Assembly (NCBI GenBank): GCA_947259075.1
Contig: CAMYKQ010000057.1
Coordinates: 1 to 64,000 of the forward strand
Direction: 5' to 3'
DNA: 64,000 nucleotides
Source of the DNA: an uncultured Gammaproteobacteria bacterium
GTDB taxonomy: Bacteria > Pseudomonadota > Gammaproteobacteria > DRLM01
The notes below the pieces were generated by a model, which was not told the origin of the DNA, ran no database searches, and saw only the letters and a list, made by a program, of their open reading frames with translations. Below, piece by piece: positions 9,302 through 18,744 of the stretch; position 1 is the stretch's first letter, and each line of letters starts with the position of its first letter. Both the position numbers and the translations under genes were made by a program.

Positions 9302-10041
9302 CGGACCCTCGCCGCCTGCATCAGCCCCTTCATCTCCCGCACCGCGGCCTGCAATCCCGTGAATAAAGCACGGGCGATGATGGCGTGACCGATGTTCAGC
9401 TCCCGTATCGCCGGGATGGCCGCCACCGCCGCCACATTGTGATAGTGCAAACCGTGGCCGGCGTTCACATGCAAACCGGCCGCCACCGCCCGCGTCACCG
9501 CCGCGTCAATTCTTTGCAGCTCGGCGCGGCGCGCCTCGGCGTCGCGCGCCTCGGCGTAATGGCCGGTGTGGATCTCGATCACCGGCGCGGCGCAACGCGC
9601 CGCGGCATCCACTTGAGCCGGGTCGGCATCCACGAACAAAGACACGCGGCAACCGGCGGCGGCCAAGCGCGCGCAAGCCTCACGAATGCGCGCCTCATTG
9701 CCCGCCACATCCAAACCGCCCTCGGTGGTCAGCTCCTCGCGCCGCTCGGGCACTAAGCAGCATTCCTCCGGCCGCACACGTTCGGCGATGGCCAGCATGT
9801 CTTCGGTGACGGCCATCTCCAGATTCATGCGCGTTTGCAGAATACCCTTGAGCAGTTCGACGTCGCGTTCCTGAATGTGGCGGCGGTCTTCGCGCAGATG
9901 CAGGGTAATGGCATCGGCGCCCGCCTGCTCGGCCTCGATAGCCGCCTGCACCGGATCGGGATAACGCGTGCCGCGCGCCTGGCGCAGGGTGGCGATGTGG
10001 TCAATATTGACGCCCAGTAAGATGGCGTTAGCAGCAGTCAA
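9298..10041 (-). CDS. pdxJ: Pyridoxine 5'-phosphate synthase
   Basis: PdxJ condenses 1-deoxy-D-xylulose 5-phosphate with 3-amino-2-oxopropyl phosphate to pyridoxine 5'-phosphate, the last ring-forming step of DXP-dependent vitamin B6 synthesis. The 247-residue TIM barrel shows [42 protein letters not shown], and the C-terminal [10 protein letters not shown] and [14 protein letters not shown]. The start appears to be TTG at 10041, with a GAGGA Shine-Dalgarno about 8 nt upstream and no better ATG nearby. It lies 28 nt after recO and overlaps acpS. Confidence 0.96.
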   Translation of the reverse strand: MTAANAILLGVNIDHIATLRQARGTRYPDPVQAAIEAEQAGADAITLHLREDRRHIQERDVELLKGILQTRMNLEMAVTEDMLAIAERVRPEECCLVPERREELTTEGGLDVAGNEARIREACARLAAAGCRVSLFVDADPAQVDAAARCAAPVIEIHTGHYAEARDAEARRAELQRIDAAVTRAVAAGLHVNAGHGLHYHNVAAVAAIPAIRELNIGHAIIARALFTGLQAAVREMKGLMQAARVR

Positions 10042-10069
10042 AATCGTGTCCTCGATTCAATCAATAGCT

Positions 10070-10831
10070 TCATGATGAAACAGCGCCGCCCGCCGTGGGG
10101 GTGAACAGGCGGCGGCTGGCCAGGGGTTTGGCGCCCAGCTGCACCGCCAGGGCGGCGCGCATCAAACGTTTGGCCTCGCGCAGACCATTGACCTCGTTAA
10201 AACGCTCGCGCGCCAGGGCCAACAGGCTGGCGCCGTGTATCAGCAAGGCATCCGCCGGCGCTGCCGCCGTCTCATCGTCCCAGCGTACCGGGCCTGCGCC
10301 CAAATGATACGCATAAAGCTGGCCGGCTTCGATGGGCCGGCCGCTGCCGGCCTCGTGCTCCAGCACTAAAGCGTAACCCAACCCGGCGAGCACGTGTTTT
10401 TCGAAGATGCGCAGCACCGGCTCCAGCGGCGCGCCCGCCGTGCCGCATGCCAGGGCGGCCACCGCGGTTTCATACGCCGTGTACAACTCAGGATGGGGGT
10501 CGAAACGATGCAGCAGGCGCGCCAGTAATTCATTCAAATACAGCCCGCTCATCAAGGCGGAGCCGCTGAGCCAGCGCGCTGGCCCGCCACTCTCGACCGC
10601 GGCCAGCGTAGCCAATTCGCCCGCGCCCGACCAACTCAGCAGCACCGGACAAAAGGCTTGCAGCAAACCTTGCGAGCGGGACTTGGCCTGCCGCGCGCCG
10701 CGCGCCACCAGTCCCACCCGGCCAAACTCCGGGGTAAAGACATCCAGCAGCAGACTGCTGTCGCGATAAGGCCGCCTGTGTAAAACATAAGCGGGTTGCA
10801 GCAGCACCCGGGCGCGCTGGTTCATGACCAT
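10070..10831 (-). CDS. recO: DNA repair protein RecO
   Basis: RecO works with RecR and RecF to load RecA on SSB-coated single-stranded DNA during gap repair. The 253-residue protein has an N-terminal OB-fold (QPAYVLHRRPYRDSSLLLDVFTPEFGRVGLVARGAR) and a helical C-terminal domain (SGLYLNELLARLLHRFDPHPELYTAYE, then LRIFEKHVLAGLGYALVLE). No CxxC zinc site is seen, as in other gammaproteobacterial RecO. Either of two close ATG codons (residues 1 and 3) may be the start. It lies between era and pdxJ, 36 and 28 nt away. Confidence 0.94.
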   Translation of the reverse strand: MVMNQRARVLLQPAYVLHRRPYRDSSLLLDVFTPEFGRVGLVARGARQAKSRSQGLLQAFCPVLLSWSGAGELATLAAVESGGPARWLSGSALMSGLYLNELLARLLHRFDPHPELYTAYETAVAALACGTAGAPLEPVLRIFEKHVLAGLGYALVLEHEAGSGRPIEAGQLYAYHLGAGPVRWDDETAAAPADALLIHGASLLALARERFNEVNGLREAKRLMRAALAVQLGAKPLASRRLFTPTAGGAVSS

Positions 10832-10867
10832 CGGGCTTCCTCTTGCCCGGCGGGTCTCGGGCCGGGC

Positions 10868-11779
10868 TTACAACTCCCGCTCATCATAGCCCAGCTGGCG
10901 CAGCAGCCGCTCGTCTTCCGACCAGCCTTCTTTCACCTTCACCCAGGTTTCCAAAAACACCTTGGCGTCGAAAATCTTTTCCATGTCTTCGCGGGCGCGC
11001 TGGCCGATCTCTTTGAGCATGGCGCCGCCCTTGCCGATGACGATGGCCTTTTGGCTGGCCTTCTCCACCCAGATCACCGCGTGAATGCGGAAGAGGTTGC
11101 CTTCGACCGCGAATTTTTCTATCTCCACGGTCAAGGCATAGGGCAATTCCTCACCCAAACGGCGCATGAGTTTTTCGCGGATGAGTTCGGCGGCGATAAA
11201 ACGCTGGCTGCGGTCGGTGACTTGATCCTCGGGAAACATCGCCTCGCCTTCGGGCATGCGCGCCAGCACCTCGGCCTCCAAACCCTCGACATTATCGCCC
11301 TTGCGCGCCGACAAGGGCACGATGGCGGCAAAGTTAAATTTCTCCGCCAGCTTTTTCAAATAAGGCAGCAAGACATCCTTGTCCGCTAGCTTATCCACTT
11401 TATTCACCACGGCGATCACCGGCGCCTCTTGTGCGGTCAAGCCTTGCAGAATACTTTCATCCTCCTCGGTCCAGCGGGTGGCATCCAGCACCAGCACCAC
11501 CACATCCACATCCGCAACGGACGAACGCGCCGCCTTATTCATATAACGATTGATGGCGCGTTTGCCGCCGCGATGAATACCCGGGGTGTCCACGTACACC
11601 ACCTGCCCCGCCGCATCGGTTTTAATGCCGATAATTTTGTGCCGCGTGGTCTGCGGCCGCGGCGAGGTGATGGCGATCTTCTGGCCGAGGATTCGATTGA
11701 GCAAGGTGGATTTGCCGACGTTGGGACGGCCGATGATGGCGGCATAACCGCAGCGGAATGAGGTGATCTGTTCAGGCAT
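10868..11779 (-). CDS. era: GTPase Era
   Basis: Era binds the 3' end of 16S rRNA and couples GTP hydrolysis to 30S maturation and cell-cycle progression. The 303-residue protein has G1 GRPNVGKS (residues 17-24), effector region TSPRPQTTRH, G3 DTPGIH (64-69), G4 NKVDK (126-130), G5-like PLSARKG, and a C-terminal KH domain (KAIVIGKGGAMLKEIGQRARE, then WVKVKEGWSEDERLLRQLGY). It follows rnc by 58 nt, the conserved rnc-era-recO order. RNase III and Era both act in rRNA maturation. Confidence 0.97.
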   Translation of the reverse strand: MPEQITSFRCGYAAIIGRPNVGKSTLLNRILGQKIAITSPRPQTTRHKIIGIKTDAAGQVVYVDTPGIHRGGKRAINRYMNKAARSSVADVDVVVLVLDATRWTEEDESILQGLTAQEAPVIAVVNKVDKLADKDVLLPYLKKLAEKFNFAAIVPLSARKGDNVEGLEAEVLARMPEGEAMFPEDQVTDRSQRFIAAELIREKLMRRLGEELPYALTVEIEKFAVEGNLFRIHAVIWVEKASQKAIVIGKGGAMLKEIGQRAREDMEKIFDAKVFLETWVKVKEGWSEDERLLRQLGYDEREL

Positions 11780-11837
11780 GGTAAATGACTCGATTAATCG
11801 CGCCGCGCGGACAGCGGCGCGGCAAAAAAAGAAAAGA

Positions 11838-12515
11838 CTATTTTTCCGTCAACAGGACCAAAGCCGCGCCCGCCGCCGCCTGCTCCGCTTTACGGCGGCT
11901 ATTGCCCTCGCCCTCGGTAGTCAGCGCCGGCTCGCTGATGATGCAGGCCAGCTTGAAAACCTGGGCATGGGCATCGCCTTCGGCGCTCAACACACGATAC
12001 TCCGGCAAGGGCCAGCCGCGCGATTGCAAGTATTCCTGCAAACGGGTCTTGGGATCTTTCAAGCCTTGGTCCAGCGACAAATCCGCCAAGACATCGTGAT
12101 ACAAGGCCAGCACCATGTCCCGCGCCGCATCAAATCCACCGTCCAAATAAACCGCGCCAATCACGGCCTCGACGGCGCCGGCGAGAATGGATTCGCGGCG
12201 GAAACCCCCGCTTTTCAGCTCGCCCGGCCCCAGCCGCAGATACTGGCCTAATTGATGTTGACGCGCCAGCGCGGCCAAGGTGACGCCGCGGACCAGGTAG
12301 GCGCGCAAGCGGCTCAGCTCACCTTCGCTGGCGGCGGGAAACCGCTCGAATAGATAATGGGCGATGATAAAGTTGAGTACCCCGTCACCGAGAAACTCCA
12401 TCCGCTCATTATTATCCTTGCCGACACTGCGGTGAGTGAGGGCGCTCTCCAGCAAAGCGCGCTGGGAAAACTGATAACAAAATGCCTTTTCGACGCGGGC
12501 CAGTTGATCTATCAA
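11838..12515 (-). CDS. rnc: Ribonuclease III
   Basis: RNase III cleaves double-stranded RNA in rRNA precursors and regulatory RNAs. The 225-residue protein has the catalytic domain with signature NNERMEFLGDGVLNF (metal ligands E40 and D44), LRLGPGELKSGGFRRESIL, a second acidic site in VEAVIGAVYLDGGF, and a C-terminal dsRNA-binding domain (DPKTRLQEYLQSRGWPLPEY, SRRKAEQAAAGAALVLL). The start is TTG at 12515 overlapping the preceding gene's stop (TTGA), so translation is probably coupled. The residue after the catalytic GD is Gly rather than the usual Ser. Confidence 0.96.
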   Translation of the reverse strand: MIDQLARVEKAFCYQFSQRALLESALTHRSVGKDNNERMEFLGDGVLNFIIAHYLFERFPAASEGELSRLRAYLVRGVTLAALARQHQLGQYLRLGPGELKSGGFRRESILAGAVEAVIGAVYLDGGFDAARDMVLALYHDVLADLSLDQGLKDPKTRLQEYLQSRGWPLPEYRVLSAEGDAHAQVFKLACIISEPALTTEGEGNSRRKAEQAAAGAALVLLTEK

Positions 12516-12898
12516 GGCGCCAGCAACTCCACCCGGTTCGCATCGAACTTCGCCACCACATCCAAATTCAGGAATAAGGGCACGCGGGACTCGTAATTCA
12601 CCGTAATCACCAGCTTGCCCGATTCGCGGGAAATCTTGATGTGCTCTTTCGTTACATTATCGACGTCATCGATGCTTAGACGGGCAAGGATGCGTTTTTC
12701 AATTTCACCCGGTGTCGAACCGGCCGTTTCTTTTTCCTCCGCCAAACTCTTGAGAATAGACTGCACTTTGAAGTTTCCCAGATACAACGGAACGACCTTG
12801 ACGAGCACCACCGCGAACATGGCGATAATGATGAGCAGAAACAACATACCCATATATGTCATGCCGGACTGCCCATTTTTATTACCAAGCGTATTCAT
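12512..12898 (-). CDS. DUF4845 membrane protein
   Basis: The 128-residue protein starts at an ATG with a GGGAG Shine-Dalgarno. It has one N-terminal hydrophobic segment (about residues 14-36, GMTYMGMLFLLIIIAMFAVVLVKV) that resembles a type IV pilin-like or inner-membrane anchor. A small soluble domain follows, ending in VPLFLNLDVVAKFDANRV. A protein of this kind commonly sits between lepB and rnc in gammaproteobacteria and is classed as DUF4845. Its function is unknown to me. Position suggests co-expression with signal peptidase I and RNase III; its stop overlaps the rnc TTG start. Confidence 0.85.
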   Translation of the reverse strand: MNTLGNKNGQSGMTYMGMLFLLIIIAMFAVVLVKVVPLYLGNFKVQSILKSLAEEKETAGSTPGEIEKRILARLSIDDVDNVTKEHIKISRESGKLVITVNYESRVPLFLNLDVVAKFDANRVELLAP

Positions 12899-12924
12899 AC
12901 ACTGTCTCCCATCGCCGCGCCTTG

Positions 12925-13752
12925 TTAGTGAATGCTGTCGCCTATCCGGCCCCATGTAATCCCATTCGACCAATTCATCCAAATCATAAAGGCCTTGCCC
13001 ACCAAGTTCTTCTCGGGTACGAAACCCCAAGCCCGGCTATCATTGCTGTTATCACGATTATCACCCATGGTGAAATAGCTGCCCTCGGGCACGCGCCAGT
13101 CCCCCGAATCGAGACGGCCGAAGTAATCAGGATGCACCACCATCTGGTGCTCAACGCCGTCAACCGACTCCAGTTGCAATTTCGCGGGCAACGGTATCCC
13201 GGTGTCCACCTCCGTGTACGGCCCCGCCGGCTGTTGCACCGCGGGCTGGCCATTGATGAACAGGGTTTTGCTGTGATAGGTGATGCGATCGCCCGGCAGG
13301 CCGACCACGCGCTTGATGTAATCGGTGGAGGGATCATCGGGGTAACGGAACACCACCACGTCACCCCGCTTGGGCTCGCCGATATCGATGATCTTCATAT
13401 TAACCACCGGCAGACGGATACCGTAGGCGAACTTGTTCACTAAAATGAAATCGCCTATCCACAGAGTGGGGATCATCGAGCCGGAGGGGATGCGAAAGGG
13501 TTCGACCAGAAACGAGCGCAACAACAGCACGATCAAAATTACGGGAAAGAACGAGCGGGCGTATTCAACCAGCACGGGCTCCTTGGCGATGCGCTGCTGC
13601 TCTTCTTCTTTGAGTTCAACGCCCGTCCCCTTAGCGGATTCGGCCGCCGCCGCCAGCGCCGCGCGCCGGCCCGGCGCCCACAGACGCGCGTCCACGGCCC
13701 AGATGACACCGCACACCGCCAAGGCGATCACCATGATCGTCGCAAAGTCCAT
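12925..13752 (-). CDS. lepB: Signal peptidase I
   Basis: LepB cleaves signal peptides of exported proteins at the periplasmic face. The 275-residue protein has an N-terminal membrane segment (about 3-20), a basic cytoplasmic loop and a second hydrophobic segment (about 69-83). The catalytic box FRIPSGSMIPTL has nucleophile Ser92, the general-base region DYIKRVVGLPGD has Lys147, and the C-terminal boxes are GSYFTMGDNRDNSNDSR and GFVPEKNLVGKA. Its ATG overlaps the lepA stop by one base (TAATG). The lepA-lepB-rnc order is widespread. Confidence 0.97.
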   Translation of the reverse strand: MDFATIMVIALAVCGVIWAVDARLWAPGRRAALAAAAESAKGTGVELKEEEQQRIAKEPVLVEYARSFFPVILIVLLLRSFLVEPFRIPSGSMIPTLWIGDFILVNKFAYGIRLPVVNMKIIDIGEPKRGDVVVFRYPDDPSTDYIKRVVGLPGDRITYHSKTLFINGQPAVQQPAGPYTEVDTGIPLPAKLQLESVDGVEHQMVVHPDYFGRLDSGDWRVPEGSYFTMGDNRDNSNDSRAWGFVPEKNLVGKAFMIWMNWSNGITWGRIGDSIH

Positions 13753-15545
13753 TATTTTTTCCCCACTTGTAGCACCGCCATAAAGGCCTCTTGCGGTATC
13801 TCCACCGAACCGACTTGTTTCATGCGTTTTTTACCCGCTTTTTGTTTCTCCAGCAATTTGCGCTTGCGGCTGGCGTCGCCGCCGTAACACTTGGCGGTGA
13901 CGTTCTTGCGCAAGGCCTTCACCGTCTCGCGGGCGATGATCTTGACGCCGATCGAGGCCTGGATCGCCACATCGTACATCTGCCGCGGAATGACTTCCTT
14001 GAGTTTTTCGGTCAACTCGCGCCCGCGCTGAAAACTATTGGAACGATGCACGATCACTGACAGGGCATCGACCCGTTCGTTGTTAATCATCACGTCCAGC
14101 TTGACCAGATCCGCCGGTTCAAAGCGTTCGAAGGCGTAATCCATGGAGGCAAAGCCACGGCTGACCGATTTGAGGCGGTCGAAGAAGTCCATCACCACTT
14201 CCGCCATCGGCATTTCATAGGTCAGCGCCACGTGGTTGCCGTGGAACTGCATCTTCTTCTGCTTGCCGCGGCGCTCCTCGCACAGGCCGATCACCGAACC
14301 CAAATGGGTTTGCGGCACTAAGATATGCGTGCTGATAATGGGTTCACGCAACTCGGCGATGTCGCCGGTGGGCGGCAATTTGGCCGGATTGTCCACCGGC
14401 AGAATCTCGCCCTGCCGGGTCAGCACTTCATAGACCACGGTGGGCGCGGTGATGATGAGGTCGAGATCGTATTCCCGCTCCAGGCGCTCCTGCACGATCT
14501 CCATATGCAGCATGCCGAGAAAACCGCAGCGGAAACCGAAACCCAAGGCTTGCGAGGACTCCGGTTCATAAAATAGAGATGAATCGTTGAGCCGCAATTT
14601 AGCCAAAGCGTCGCGCAATTCTTCGTAATCTTCCGCGGTCACGGGGAACAGGCCGGCGAAGACTTGCGGCTGCACCTTTTTAAAACCGCCCAAGGCCGTG
14701 GCGGCGGGCCGCTGCGTGTGAGTGAGGGTGTCACCCACCGGCGCGCCATCCACTTCTTTGATGCCGGCGATGACGTATCCCACTTCGCCGGCCTTCAAAC
14801 AGGCTTGGTCTTTTTGCTTAGGCGTGAAAATGCCGACTTTATCGGCGTAATAATTACGGCCGGTGGACATCACGGTGATACGGTCCTTGGCCGTGATCGT
14901 ACCCTGCATCACCCGCACCAAAGACACGACACCGAGATAATTATCGAACCACGAATCGACGATCAGTGCCTGCAAAGGGGCGTCATCATCGCCCAGCGGC
15001 GGCGGGATGCGTTTGACCAATTCATCGAGCAGTTCGCGCACACCCAAGCCGGTCTTGGCGCTCACCGACACCGCGTTCTCCGCCTCGATGCCGATGATCT
15101 CCTCGATCTCGCTAATCACTCGCGGGGCGTCGGCGGTGGGCAGATCGACTTTATTGAGCACGGGAACGACTTCCAATCCCTGCTCAAGCGCGGTGTAACA
15201 ATTGGCGACGGTCTGCGCCTCCACCCCTTGCGAGGCGTCCACCACCAGCAAAGCGCCCTCGCAGGCGGCGAGTGAGCGGGAAACCTCGTAGGAAAAATCC
15301 ACATGACCGGGAGTGTCGATGAAATTGAGCAGATAGCTCTGCCCGTCCTGTGCGGTGTGACGCAAGCTCACCGCATGCGCTTTGATGGTGATGCCGCGCT
15401 CGCGCTCCAGGTCCATGGAATCCAGCACCTGCGCGGCCATCTCACGGTCCTGCAAACCGCCGCAAATCTGGATAAAGCGGTCAGCCAGTGTCGACTTGCC
15501 GTGATCGATGTGAGCGATAATGGAAAAATTTCGAATGTGCTTCAT
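13752..15545 (-). CDS. lepA: Elongation factor 4 (LepA)
   Basis: LepA is a ribosome-dependent GTPase that can back-translocate ribosomes and affects 30S biogenesis or initiation under stress. The 597-residue protein has G1 AHIDHGKS (11-18), [62 protein letters not shown]-like domains III and V ([26 protein letters not shown]), and the LepA-specific C-terminal domain ([26 protein letters not shown], then [16 protein letters not shown]). It is the first gene of the lepA-lepB series, with a 110-nt gap to mucD upstream. Confidence 0.98.
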   Translation of the reverse strand: MKHIRNFSIIAHIDHGKSTLADRFIQICGGLQDREMAAQVLDSMDLERERGITIKAHAVSLRHTAQDGQSYLLNFIDTPGHVDFSYEVSRSLAACEGALLVVDASQGVEAQTVANCYTALEQGLEVVPVLNKVDLPTADAPRVISEIEEIIGIEAENAVSVSAKTGLGVRELLDELVKRIPPPLGDDDAPLQALIVDSWFDNYLGVVSLVRVMQGTITAKDRITVMSTGRNYYADKVGIFTPKQKDQACLKAGEVGYVIAGIKEVDGAPVGDTLTHTQRPAATALGGFKKVQPQVFAGLFPVTAEDYEELRDALAKLRLNDSSLFYEPESSQALGFGFRCGFLGMLHMEIVQERLEREYDLDLIITAPTVVYEVLTRQGEILPVDNPAKLPPTGDIAELREPIISTHILVPQTHLGSVIGLCEERRGKQKKMQFHGNHVALTYEMPMAEVVMDFFDRLKSVSRGFASMDYAFERFEPADLVKLDVMINNERVDALSVIVHRSNSFQRGRELTEKLKEVIPRQMYDVAIQASIGVKIIARETVKALRKNVTAKCYGGDASRKRKLLEKQKAGKKRMKQVGSVEIPQEAFMAVLQVGKK

Positions 15546-15655
15546 TGTTTAGAAACCGGAAAACCCGGGTACCCCTGACGCCCAAAGGCGGCAAGTGTAC
15601 CGGATTTTTCCGGTTCCCAGTATCTCCACGGAAAACCAAACGCGGCGGCGGCGCC

Positions 15656-17104
15656 TCAGCCAGCCTTGTCAGCGAGCTTTAGCGCCAAGAACAACGGCCC
15701 CGAACCTCGCTGCACCAGCAACGGCACCGATTTACCCACGGGCAAGTCTTTCACCAGCTGGATGAAATGTTTGGCATCCTTCACATTGACATTGTTGATC
15801 ATCAATATGATGTCGCCGCGGCGCACGCCCGCGGCCCGCGCCGGACCCGCTTTGAGCTCCTCGACGAAGACCCCGGTCTTTTTACCTTCCAGACTTTGGC
15901 GCTGTTCTTCGGTTAAATCAGAGACCATCGCACCCAAGCGATTGTCGGTTTTTTTGCTTTCCGCCGGACCTTCCGCCAGTTTGATGTCTTCATCGGCGGG
16001 CAATTCACCGATCTTCACCTTGATGATACGGGTCTTGCCGTCGCGCATGATTTTAACCGGCACCTCGTCACCCACATGGGTGCGGCCGACGATGTGCGGC
16101 AAGGACGCCGAATCACTGATGGCGCGGTTATTAAATTCCAGCACCACGTCACCCACTTGAAGTCCGGCCTTTTGCGCCGGGCTGTCCGGCAGCACCTGCG
16201 CCACCAAGGCCCCGCCCGGGCGGTCCATGCCGAAGGATTCCGCCAGCTCGCGGGTGATGTCTTGAATTAAAATACCCAGCCAGCCGCGGCTCACGCTGCC
16301 CTTGGTTTTAATCTGCTCCACCACATCCATGGCCATATCAATGGGAATGGCGAAGGACAGACCCATGAAACCGCCGGTACGGCTATAGATTTGCGCGTTG
16401 ACGCCCACGACCTCGCCATCCAGATTGAACAGCGGACCGCCGGAATTACCGGGGTTGATCGCTACGTCAGTCTGGATGAAGGGCACGTAATTCTCGTTGG
16501 GCAGGCTGCGCCCCACCGCGCTGACGATGCCCGCGGTGACGGTGTGATCGAAATCGAAGGGCGAACCGATGGCCAGCACCCATTCGCCGACTTTGATCTC
16601 CGAGGAGCGGCCGACCTTCACCACCGGCAGGTTTTTCGCATCGATCTTCAGCAACGCCACGTCGCTGCGCGGATCGCTGCCCACCACCTCGGCCACATAC
16701 TCCTGGCGCGTGCTGAGCCGCACCACGATCTCCTTGGCGTCTTTGATGACGTGAAAATTCGTCAGCACATAGCCGTCGGGCGAGATCACGAAACCCGAAC
16801 CCAAGGACTGAGTGTCGTATTCCTCCATGCCTTCGCCGCGCTCACCGAAGAAACGGCGGAAGAAATCATCGAAGGGCGTGCCTTCAGGCATCTGCGGCAT
16901 CTCGCCGTGGGGAAATCCCGGCATGCGCTGCTTCACGGTTTGGGTGGTACTGATGTTCACCACCGCGGGACTGGCTTTCTCCACGATGCCGGTAAATTCC
17001 GGCAAACCGGCCTGGGCTTGCGCCAGCTCGGCGGGACCCGCCATCGCCAAAAAAACACCAAGCAACATCGCCGTCACAAAGCGCGTCTGATTCCATTTCA
17101 ACAT
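15656..17104 (-). CDS. mucD: Periplasmic serine protease/chaperone DegP family (MucD-like)
   Basis: DegP-family proteases degrade or refold misfolded envelope proteins. The 482-residue protein has a signal peptide (cleavage near ALAQAQA, about residue 30) and a trypsin-like domain with catalytic triad His118 (LTNFHVIKD), Asp148 (RSDVALLKID) and Ser221 (NPGNSGGPLF). Two PDZ domains follow (about 265-360 and 390-475). Its place directly after rseC (52 nt), in the rpoE-rseABC operon, matches the algU-mucABCD layout of Pseudomonas, hence MucD. No separate promoter is evident, so sigmaE control through the operon is likely. Confidence 0.95.
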   Translation of the reverse strand: MLKWNQTRFVTAMLLGVFLAMAGPAELAQAQAGLPEFTGIVEKASPAVVNISTTQTVKQRMPGFPHGEMPQMPEGTPFDDFFRRFFGERGEGMEEYDTQSLGSGFVISPDGYVLTNFHVIKDAKEIVVRLSTRQEYVAEVVGSDPRSDVALLKIDAKNLPVVKVGRSSEIKVGEWVLAIGSPFDFDHTVTAGIVSAVGRSLPNENYVPFIQTDVAINPGNSGGPLFNLDGEVVGVNAQIYSRTGGFMGLSFAIPIDMAMDVVEQIKTKGSVSRGWLGILIQDITRELAESFGMDRPGGALVAQVLPDSPAQKAGLQVGDVVLEFNNRAISDSASLPHIVGRTHVGDEVPVKIMRDGKTRIIKVKIGELPADEDIKLAEGPAESKKTDNRLGAMVSDLTEEQRQSLEGKKTGVFVEELKAGPARAAGVRRGDIILMINNVNVKDAKHFIQLVKDLPVGKSVPLLVQRGSGPLFLALKLADKAG

Positions 17105-17156
17105 AGGACACTCTTTCCCCTGTTCAACCGGATTAAAAAGTCATAACGGACAAGCA

Positions 17157-17648
17157 TCATCGCCGAGTAAACGCCTTTTCCCAGTTACACGGCGCCGCAA
17201 GATCGGCACGGCGAAGAATAACCGGTTGATAACGCGCATCGACACGGATGCGTTGCGAGTGATGCCTCAACCAGATAAAACCAATCACCAAACCTATCAC
17301 CCCCGCAAGCACGGTGAATGCCTCGCCGGTGGCGGGCGCCCATGCCTCTGACAGCGCCTCCGCCCCCAAAGCGAACAGCAACATACTCAACAACGGCGCC
17401 AGATAAGCCGCGAGCGAGCCTCGCACCAAGGCCTGCTCGTCGATGCCCAGCACCACCTGTTCGCCCACCTCGGCTTGCGGTGTGTTCAGCACCCGTAACA
17501 CGGGGGAACGAAACCCGAAGGCCTTGGCCAGTACGCCCGCGCCGCAACCTTTATTCACGGCACAAGCGCCACAGATGCTTTGACGCGAGGTTTCGACCCA
17601 GGCCGTCGCGCCGTCAAGCTCTATTACGATGGCGTTTTGCTCGATCAT
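17157..17648 (-). CDS. rseC: SoxR-reducing/RseC family protein (MucC-like)
   Basis: RseC/MucC proteins are inner-membrane proteins linked to sigmaE regulation and, in E. coli, to the SoxR-reducing complex. The 163-residue protein has an N-terminal soluble part with a Cys cluster (C26, C29 and C35 in SICGACAVNKGCG) that could bind an iron-sulfur cluster. Two membrane segments follow (about 80-98 and 106-126). Its ATG overlaps the rseB stop by 4 nt. It sits between rseB and mucD in the rpoE operon. Confidence 0.9.
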   Translation of the reverse strand: MIEQNAIVIELDGATAWVETSRQSICGACAVNKGCGAGVLAKAFGFRSPVLRVLNTPQAEVGEQVVLGIDEQALVRGSLAAYLAPLLSMLLFALGAEALSEAWAPATGEAFTVLAGVIGLVIGFIWLRHHSQRIRVDARYQPVILRRADLAAPCNWEKAFTRR

Positions 17649-18739
17649 TGCTCACCTTGATTTTGAAAGGTAATGCCTTTGCCGATCATTTGCACCGTGG
17701 CGATGGGGACTTCGCCCACCACGGTGAGCTGACGGTTATTGACCACCGCGCCGAAGGCGCTGACCGCCCCCATATGCGACACGCCAACGAAGGGCTGCGC
17801 CGAACCCAAGGGCTCGACGAAAACCGACACCGTGGCCATGCCGTCGGACAAGACGCCGTGTTCGACGGCTATACCCGCCTCGGCGCTGTGGGCATAACGC
17901 TCGGCCAAGACAAAACCGCTGGGACCCTGCGTGATGCTCCAGGAAAGATCGGCATTCGATTGCGCCTGTGTTTTGGGCGCCGTGCTCTTCATTTGCTTGC
18001 GCATCTCCTCGGTAATTACCACCGAGGCCGCCATCGCGGGCGGCACTTTAGTCACGAGATTGAGCGAAGTAAACATCACCTGCTCCACCGCATCACCCTC
18101 TTCATCGACCAAATCGGATTGCAATAACAAACCGGTTTCTTCGTCCACCCAAATGCGATAACCGTAGCGCAGGGCGTCGCGCGGCTCGATCACGATCATA
18201 CGCCCGAGCCGGCCGGCGATGCGGTCCGAGTCACCCAAGGAAAAGCGGTAATTTTTTTCCAGCCCGGCGAGATTCTCAAGAAACTTAGGCGAAAAATGCT
18301 TACCCACGCCCGCCCGGTTGAGGGTGACTTGTGTCTGCTCGGGTAAAATGCAAACCACGCCATCGCTGTCACGGATGATTTCGCGCTGACGGCCGTTCAA
18401 GGCAGTCAAGCGCTCACGTTCGCTTTCGCCATCGGCCACATGCACGATGCGCATCGCCACTAACTGATCGTCACGGCGATAGACAAACGTGCCTTCATAA
18501 CTGCGATTCATCGCGGCGGAGACGATCTTGTTCAACCAAGCCTTCGCATCCAAGTCAGCGGCGCGCGCCGCGCTGGTGACGCTCAAACCCAGCAACAACG
18601 CGAGCAGCCAAACAGACCGTCCATAGAGGGGAAATCGCGCACCACCGTGAAACTGCCACACCCTTAGCACAGAACCGCCTTCATGTTGTTCAACAGATTT
18701 CCTCACCGTATCCATGCCCTGCCAGGGCTTAACCATCAT
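17645..18739 (-). CDS. rseB: Sigma-E factor regulatory protein RseB (MucB-like)
   Basis: RseB/MucB is a periplasmic protein that binds the anti-sigma factor RseA and shields it from proteolysis until envelope stress is sensed. The 364-residue frame has a basic N-terminal stretch of about 38 residues and then a signal sequence (VWLLALLLGLSVTSAARA, cleavage near residue 60), so the true start may be internal. The mature part shows MucB/RseB features: AMNRSYEGTFVYRRDDQLVAMRIVH and RYGYRIWVDEETGLLLQSDL in the lipoprotein-like domain, then a C-terminal domain (GVLSDGMATVSVFVEPL). It begins 5 nt after rseA. Confidence 0.92.
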   Translation of the reverse strand: MMVKPWQGMDTVRKSVEQHEGGSVLRVWQFHGGARFPLYGRSVWLLALLLGLSVTSAARAADLDAKAWLNKIVSAAMNRSYEGTFVYRRDDQLVAMRIVHVADGESERERLTALNGRQREIIRDSDGVVCILPEQTQVTLNRAGVGKHFSPKFLENLAGLEKNYRFSLGDSDRIAGRLGRMIVIEPRDALRYGYRIWVDEETGLLLQSDLVDEEGDAVEQVMFTSLNLVTKVPPAMAASVVITEEMRKQMKSTAPKTQAQSNADLSWSITQGPSGFVLAERYAHSAEAGIAVEHGVLSDGMATVSVFVEPLGSAQPFVGVSHMGAVSAFGAVVNNRQLTVVGEVPIATVQMIGKGITFQNQGEQ

Positions 18740-18744
18740 CGACT

